Positions 58,805 through 64,000 of a DNA stretch of 64,000 nt are shown here, in pieces (the stretch's first letter is position 1; the number at the start of each line of letters is the position of its first letter). This stretch comes from Homarus americanus (Eukaryota; Arthropoda; Malacostraca; Decapoda; Nephropidae): assembly GCF_018991925.1 (NCBI RefSeq), contig NW_024735554.1:612954-676953 (forward strand), given 5' to 3'. The translations under genes were made by a program, and so were the position numbers. The notes under the pieces are model-generated. The model was not told where the DNA came from and did no database searches. It was given only the letters and a program-made list of their open reading frames with translations.

Positions 58805-61588
58805 TAGGGTGTGTCATAGGAGGGAAGATCAGCTAAAACTAATGGCTGCTTGTGTCAGGACGAGGAACCAAAAATCCAGCCATCTCAGTCACTATCTTGG
58901 GTCTGGGAGAGAGCTCCTGAAGTCGGAGTTGCCTACATTGAGAGATGCTTTGAGATACGGTGTTTTAATCAGGCAAATCAGTGAAAAGAACCAAAGAACT
59001 TACACAAACAAAGACATTGCCAGTGATATGACCAAAGCTGTCTTGGCACAGTACACTCTGGCTAACGCTCAGTTCAAGCCTCCAGTCATAACAAGTCAGA
59101 AGAAGATTAGTGAGAGACTGCGAGCCAGTTGGGAAAAGGCAAGAGATATCTCTCTTGGGAGAGGAAAACTTGCAGTTGAGGACAGCTTTGCCAAGCAACT
59201 GGACCAGTTATTTGACATAATTACTTGCAAGTGCCCAATTGTTCTCTGTCCTGAGTTTGGATGCGATCGTGACTGTAAATCCGAGGCCCACATCTCCTGT
59301 ATTTGCAAGCGTGAACTGAAGATTCCTGTGATCGAACTAGCATTTGTCAAAGCACAGAGAGAGAAGACTGGCAGTATAGGGGCTCTCATGATTTCTAGCC
59401 AAGATATTCCGGAGTCCAAGAGACAGGAGACTGCCACAGAGAGACAGAAGAGGAGAAGAGTTGCCGAGGAAAAGAGACTTGAGAAGGCCCAGGGTGAGGT
59501 AAAAAAGGCCGATGATTGGAGTCAAGCTGATTCAGAGTTTAATGACTTCCCCATGGCTGATCCGAGTGCTGACCAAGAGAATGGTGACTTTGTCCCTAAC
59601 CCAGAAAATAATGATCCCAAACCTTCCAGGCATAAGATTCGAAATAGGAAAGATATCCCGAGCATAGCTCTGGCCAGCATGCGACACCACACTGGTCTCA
59701 GAGAAACTGCAGAGATAGCAACAGCTGCCTGGATTGACGGTGGTTTGATAACACCTGATGATGTTCACCTGGTGATAGATCATAACAAAGTAAGGAGAGC
59801 TCAGGAGAAACTTGTCAGTAACCTAGAAGAGGAGTTTGATAAGGGGATAAAAGAAAATGGAATCAATTGTTTGTTCTTTGATGGGAGAAGGGATGACACT
59901 AAAGTGTTCATGAAAGTTGGAGATTCTGACAAGTTGTTCCCTGCCATGGTGAAGGAGGAACACTACTCCTGCTGCAGTGAACCAGGAGGGAAGTATTTGT
60001 GGCATTTCACTCCAGAGAAAGATGACATCAGGAAACCAGCTGAGATAGTGGCAGATAACATTGTGAACTGGCTCAGAGAGAGGAACGTAGACCAGACCCT
60101 GCAGGCCATTGGAGGGGACAGCACCAACACGAACACAGGGTGGCAAGGGGGGTCATACAGTGGATAGAGCGGAAGATTGGGAGGAAGCTGGTCTGGATTG
60201 TTTGTGACCTCCACACCAACGAGTTGCCACTCAGACATCTGATCCAGGAGCTGGATGGCAAGACTCTTTCAAACAACAGATGGTCTGGTCCTCTTGGCAA
60301 GATGCTGGACTCTGCCACTGAGTTAGAAATAAATCCGAGCTTTGAAAAAATCACAGTTGGCCCTCCACTCGTTGAGCTTGCACATACTGTCATTGACGAC
60401 CTGAGTACTGACCAGTACTATGGTTACATGATTTGCAGTGCCATCAAAACTGGGGTCATGCCTGATAGACTTGCTTACCTGCAGATAGGTCCAGTCTCAC
60501 ATTCTAGGTGGCTCACAACGGCTCTCAGGTTCTGCAGAATTTGGGTCGCTCATCATAAACTGAAAGGGAACCAGCTTCACAACCTGAGACTTATTGTCCA
60601 ATTCATCGTGAGTGTCTACTTGCCAAATTGGTTCAACACCAAGGTCAAGTCATCGTTCTCCGAAGGTCCGAGGCATGTTCTCTTCCAGCTTGAGCTCCTG
60701 AGGAGTCAGCCAAGGAAGGTTGTTCAGATTGTGGAGCAGACTGTGAGGAGATCTTCCTGGTATGCTCATCCCGAGGCAGTTCTGCAGACAATGCTCTGCA
60801 GTAAGGATAAGGAGGAGAGAAGAGTGGCAGTCAAAAAGATCTTGGATATGAGACTTATGAGAGGATCTGGGCATGACGAATCAGTAGGTGACGATTCCTT
60901 CAGGGTCAGGAAGACTCCTGAAGTCAATCTAGGTGCCAAGACCCTCACTGATCTCATAGATCTGGATAACATCCAGGCTGGCAGTGAGCCAGCTCTTACC
61001 TGCAGCCTCACCAATGTTCAAGTCAGAGCTTTCCTGGACAACCCCATGCATGTCCCTGCCTGGCCCTTCACACCCAGAGTATAGAGCGTTGTGTACAGCA
61101 AGTGAGCGAGGCCAGCAGTCACGTGTACATCCAGGAGAGGAGGGAAGGCTACATCCGAGCTCAGGTGGTCAGCAGGGAGGTGATGAGTAGAAACAGAAGC
61201 AAGAAAGACATGTTCTCTATGGTGTGCAGCAACACCGGGTCGTAGTAATAAAACCGGTTTTTGTATTTGATGATTTTGTTTTCTAAAGGAATATTAAATT
61301 TAATAAATGTGTCAAGATCATTCGTTTCACTATTCTGGATCATTTTCATCCTAATAAATTAACCTGATACATTTACTTTGCTTTAAATAAGCTATTTAGT
61401 GGTGTTGGTAAAAGGGTGGGAATACTGAATTTTCATAAGATTTCAAGTTAAAATTTACCTAGCAAAAAATGAAAACTTTTCAAATCTGAAGATATCACGT
61501 GATTCTGCACATAGAACTACATCATTAATACCATGGGCCGATTTTTCAAACTCAAAAACAAAAATTCGCCTCCGTAAGACACACCCTA
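58805..61588 (+). mobile_element. hAT-like DNA transposon, near full-length (2784 bp)
   Basis: Ends TAGGGTGTGTC and GACACACCCTA form short inverted repeats (similarity fades after about 20 bases). TTGTCACAG flanks both ends. It encodes one long transposase on the + strand. The tips match those of the element at 48650-50321, but the interiors differ strongly. It is inserted in the RT domain of a minus-strand LINE. Confidence 0.9.
58842..61245 (+). CDS. hAT-like transposase, about 800 residues, two one-base frameshifts
   Basis: The first ATG is 58842 (MAACVRTRN). The first frame runs to 60167: an N-terminal helical region, a Cys/His-rich region (CKCPIVLCPEFGCD, then HISCICKRELKIP), a basic KRRRVAEEKRLEKAQ stretch and an acidic stretch. 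Next come VIDHNKVRRAQEKL and a core with SCCSEPGGKYLWHFTP and AIGGDSTNTNTGWQGG. A G6 run at 60147-60152 appears one base short; the frame continues at VIQWIERKIGRKLVWIVCDL, HTNELPLRHL, then VSHSRWLTTALRFCRIW, to about 61066. There a second missing base moves it to SIERCVQQVSEASSHV, ending at TAG 61243-61245. GGDST, C-x2-H and RW resemble the hAT catalytic layout; this assignment is inferred. If both shifts are assembly errors the gene would be intact. Confidence 0.7.
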
Positions 61589-61990
61589 TTGTCACAGTCT
61601 GACCGGTCACCCTCATTCTTATAAATATCGACAATGGAAGCTTCTTTTAGAGCGTGGAGGATTTCCGCCTTTACCCATATATTCTCCAGGAGAGAGTGGA
61701 GATGGCTAGTAAATAGAGGTCCTACTGCTTTATACACCTCGGCTGGGATTCCATCAGGCCCTAAGGTTTTGTTATTTTTTATCTGTTTGATGCCAGTCGC
61801 TACCTCATCTAGGGATGGACGATAGCTGAGGTGGGTCAGCTCTGGATGCTGAGGGACCTGTTGAAGTACTCAGGACATCCACATCGGTGTTTCGGTTGAG
61901 CAGTGAATGGTACTGCTCTTTCCAGCGCTCAAGGAGGCTTTCATTGTCTTTAATTATGGAGTTACCGTCGGATGAGCAGAGGGAAATAGT

Positions 61991-62675
61991 GCAAAAGAGG
62001 GTATGCAAGATTATTCCTACTCCACATATCAAGAAGTGCTCAACACACTGATCCTCTCGGCTCTCTCTGACCATCACCACGACCTCATCTGCAAATTCGG
62101 TGAGAAGCTTCTACACCATCCTCGACACCGGCTCCTACTACCACCCGAGATCCCTAGTCAGAGAATTGTTGTTCGACACCACAACTGCATACAGCCAATA
62201 CGCGCGCGCGCGCACGCACACCCTTTTTTACTACTACTACTACTAACTATGACTACTTATTTTTCTTTCTTTTAACGTGGCCTCCAGCCTCTCCCAATAT
62301 CCACACCTTTGCCGCCTTTTTATTACCTTAAGATTTCTATCCTAATACATAAGTAGCTACCCTAGCTGTGTCGAGTTAGTTGAACCTCAGATCTAGACGG
62401 CATTCAGTGATTCTTGCCTCGTAATCAATATCTGCAACTGTTGTCGGCTTTGGGGCCGATGGTCTTGTTCCCCTGAGGCAAAGCAAAGCAGACCGAAGGA
62501 GAAAGAAGGACAGTCGACATCTCAATCAGGCTGCAACATAACTTCTGGTCTGTTGCTTTTGTTTGGATAACACCTCCGCGAGTCTGGCGTAGAAGCATCT
62601 TGCACTTGGTCCCATCCTGCCAGAGGTTGTGAACTCCAGAAGAATGAAGCTGCCTTGATGAACGTTCTGAATTCT
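61991..62675. other. no gene recognised
   Basis: A short (CG)n(CA)n run at 62200-62222 and ACT triplets near 62230. An ORF at 62003-62275 gives no recognisable motif. Confidence 0.4.
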
Positions 62676-63047
62676 CTACCCGTATTCCCTTATCTTGTCG
62701 TTCTCGTTCCTCCTGTGTGCAGAATTGAGAGCTAAGTTACTGTGACACGCGGCCATGGGATAAAAAATCCTGATGTCGAAGAAGGCTCGCTGTCCCGGCG
62801 TCCAGAATCCTAGAGCACTGACGTCAACACGGGCTTCGTTGGATGTGTTTGAAGTCCTATATTGGAAATTCTCACCGTCCAATGAAAGGAGGGTCGGTTC
62901 TACCCTGACATCACGACAGATTTCCTTCAACATATTTGCATTGAGATCCCATACTTCGTCATGCCTCATGCATATAAATTCCCCATTCTTGCACACCATG
63001 GCGTGATCGATGTCATAGGAAGAGCCACATACGCATTGGGAGGGCAA
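62676..63047 (-). pseudogene. retroelement C-terminal fragment with CxCG...DHA motif
   Basis: A 123-residue minus-strand ORF: PSQCVCGSSYDIDHAMVCKN, RHDEVWDLNANMLKEICRDV, VEPTLLSLDGE and ARVDVSALGFWTPGQRAFFD-IR. This block is familiar as the C-terminal part of multi-copy reverse-transcriptase proteins in invertebrate genomes. The D...D-I-R spacing might reflect a restriction-like nuclease. No RT is seen in the adjoining sequence. Confidence 0.5.
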
Positions 63048-63339
63048 ACTGTAGGTTATGTATCTATGCTACTGTGCCGAGTAGTAACCTAGTAAATAAG
63101 CTACTGTGCCGAGTAGCATTTATATATGTAATTATGTGGGAACACGGCACGTGTTATGTGGCACAATTGCCCCGAGGCTGCCATATGGCAAGGCAGTCTC
63201 AGTCTGACTCCGTGGGCCATGCATGGCACACACAAATCACTACTTGTATTTCTCCTATCCGTTAATAAATGGACTTCAGTGTTACCCGGTGTTTCCCTAC
63301 ACATCACTGCCTTCTTCAGGGAACACTTGGAACCTTCAA

Positions 63340-63660
63340 TTAGTTGTATTAAAAAATTGTCCTGTACTCCATCTAGGAAGTCTTCAGATTCATCGTCACC
63401 TATAATGTTGTCCCAGTCAATATTTCTGAAGATGAAATCCCCCATATAGTACAGGTTGTTGTATTTTGCTACCCTACTCATTTACTGCCATATGGACTGA
63501 GCTGCTTCTTTTCCAAGACTTGGGGCCTGTAAATCACTCGTATAATTAGTTTTTCTCTTCCTTCCGCAATTTCTACCCATACAGACTCGGTTCCTATTTC
63601 AACATTTATTGAATTATTAATACAACATTTTAATGTATCCCTGACAAAGAGTGTGACCCT
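63340..63660 (-). pseudogene. LINE endonuclease fragment (CR1/L2-like)
   Basis: Minus strand: ESVWVEIAEGRK near 63575, then YMGDFIFRNIDWDNI and ESEDFLDGVQDNFL (63440-63350), the GDFN..IDW and QDNFL phrases of CR1-type endonucleases (with Asn changed to Ile in GDFN). It ends in unrelated sequence on the low side. Confidence 0.65.
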
Positions 63661-63698
63661 ACCCGCTCAAGACAAAGACTATGAGCGTGAGAGGAGAT

Positions 63699-63798
63699 NN
63701 NNNNNNNNNNNNNNNNNNNNNNNNNNNNNNNNNNNNNNNNNNNNNNNNNNNNNNNNNNNNNNNNNNNNNNNNNNNNNNNNNNNNNNNNNNNNNNNNNN
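63699..63798. other. assembly gap, 100 N
   Basis: Exactly 100 N, a conventional scaffold-gap length. ORFs drawn across it are meaningless. Confidence 1.
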
Positions 63799-64000
63799 TG
63801 CACAGTATAACATATTTTATAAATACCTGCATACACCAAACAAAACTTTATTCTTTATCACAGGAAATAAATTCAATTTTTGAAAATCACTGCCTTCATG
63901 TATATTATAAATATTCACCCCCCACAAATAATTACCTGCCATACTTATGACAGCTTTTGTAAAAACAAAAAACCTTTGTCAAAATAAACACATGTATGTT

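Larger units (their letters stand above)
57310..61990 (-). mobile_element. LINE with C-terminal C2H2 finger, split by a hAT-like transposon
   Basis: Minus strand. From about 61960 down: SSDGNSIIKDNESLLERWKE, then KEASIVDIYKNEGDRSDCDN up to 61590. After the 2784-bp insert, YR.ISLLSVAAKIIARVVLN resumes at 58795. DLTKAFDSVNR, TGVKQGCVL and KLQYADDLILEV (YADD about 58250) complete the RT. The C-terminus has LRWTGHI.RK, LPKQLLYSHL and CNECGLPCGSRIGLFSHIKTH (about 57320-57400). A TAA replaces Gln before CGFRPS (near 58690) and frameshifts occur, so it is inactive. The endonuclease half is missing or beyond recognition. Confidence 0.85.

Noticed and set aside
63630..63950. ORFs spanning the N run
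   Set aside because: They run through 100 undetermined bases and carry no evidence.

Overview
This is eukaryotic nuclear DNA, most likely from an arthropod and plausibly a decapod crustacean. Its genes have introns with GT/AG (rarely GC/AG) borders. Long (TA)n, (GT)n and CAC/CTC/TTG repeats are common, a degenerate CCTAA (TTAGG-type) block is present, and many retrotransposon and DNA-transposon families are nested in one another. The species is inferred, not read from a marker gene. A 100-N scaffold gap lies at 63699-63798.

Left third (1-25 kb): a tandem array of kelch-like (BTB-BACK-Kelch) genes. Five copies run on the + strand (A 1199-3915, B 4513-7234, C 7724-10436, D 10849-16049, E 18158-24973), with one inverted first exon at 59-199. 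All share an eight-exon plan. A-D carry frameshifts, stop codons or splice-site losses. Only E reads through: its eight exons sum to 1770 nt, encoding 589 residues. E's fourth intron holds a 4072-bp LTR retrotransposon whose two 326-bp LTRs I could not tell apart. That element keeps gag, protease and integrase but has lost reverse transcriptase/RNase H. D's first intron is filled with LINE debris.

C2H2 zinc-finger genes on the - strand are interleaved with, and sometimes head-to-head to, the kelch-like genes (270-960, 16630-17897, 25350-28651, 32460-33953). Only the one at 25859-27355 is intact: ten fingers plus a long acidic tail. A segment carrying a zinc-finger 5' end and a Glu-rich ORF is duplicated (about 28.5-30.0 kb and 33.8-35.0 kb). 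A Pro/Gln-rich gene at 35021-35807 is split by an A9 run.

Right part (36-64 kb): essentially a transposon graveyard. It holds a 5'-truncated Helitron with an open Pif1-like helicase behind 25-bp minisatellites, two copies of a jockey-type LINE (one carrying a 531-bp solo-LTR-like insert), a decayed Ty3/gypsy element, a 149-bp TA-flanked MITE, two hAT-like DNA transposons with TAGGG/CCCTA ends, and LINEs with C-terminal zinc-finger or nuclease-like domains. One hAT-like element (58805-61588, 9-bp target duplication) sits inside the reverse-transcriptase domain of a LINE and encodes a near-full-length transposase broken by two apparent one-base deletions.

Several insertions can be verified inside the window because an uninterrupted paralogue is also present: the LTR element against kelch copy A, the solo LTR against the other LINE copy, and the LINE tail at 30 kb against the second segmental copy.
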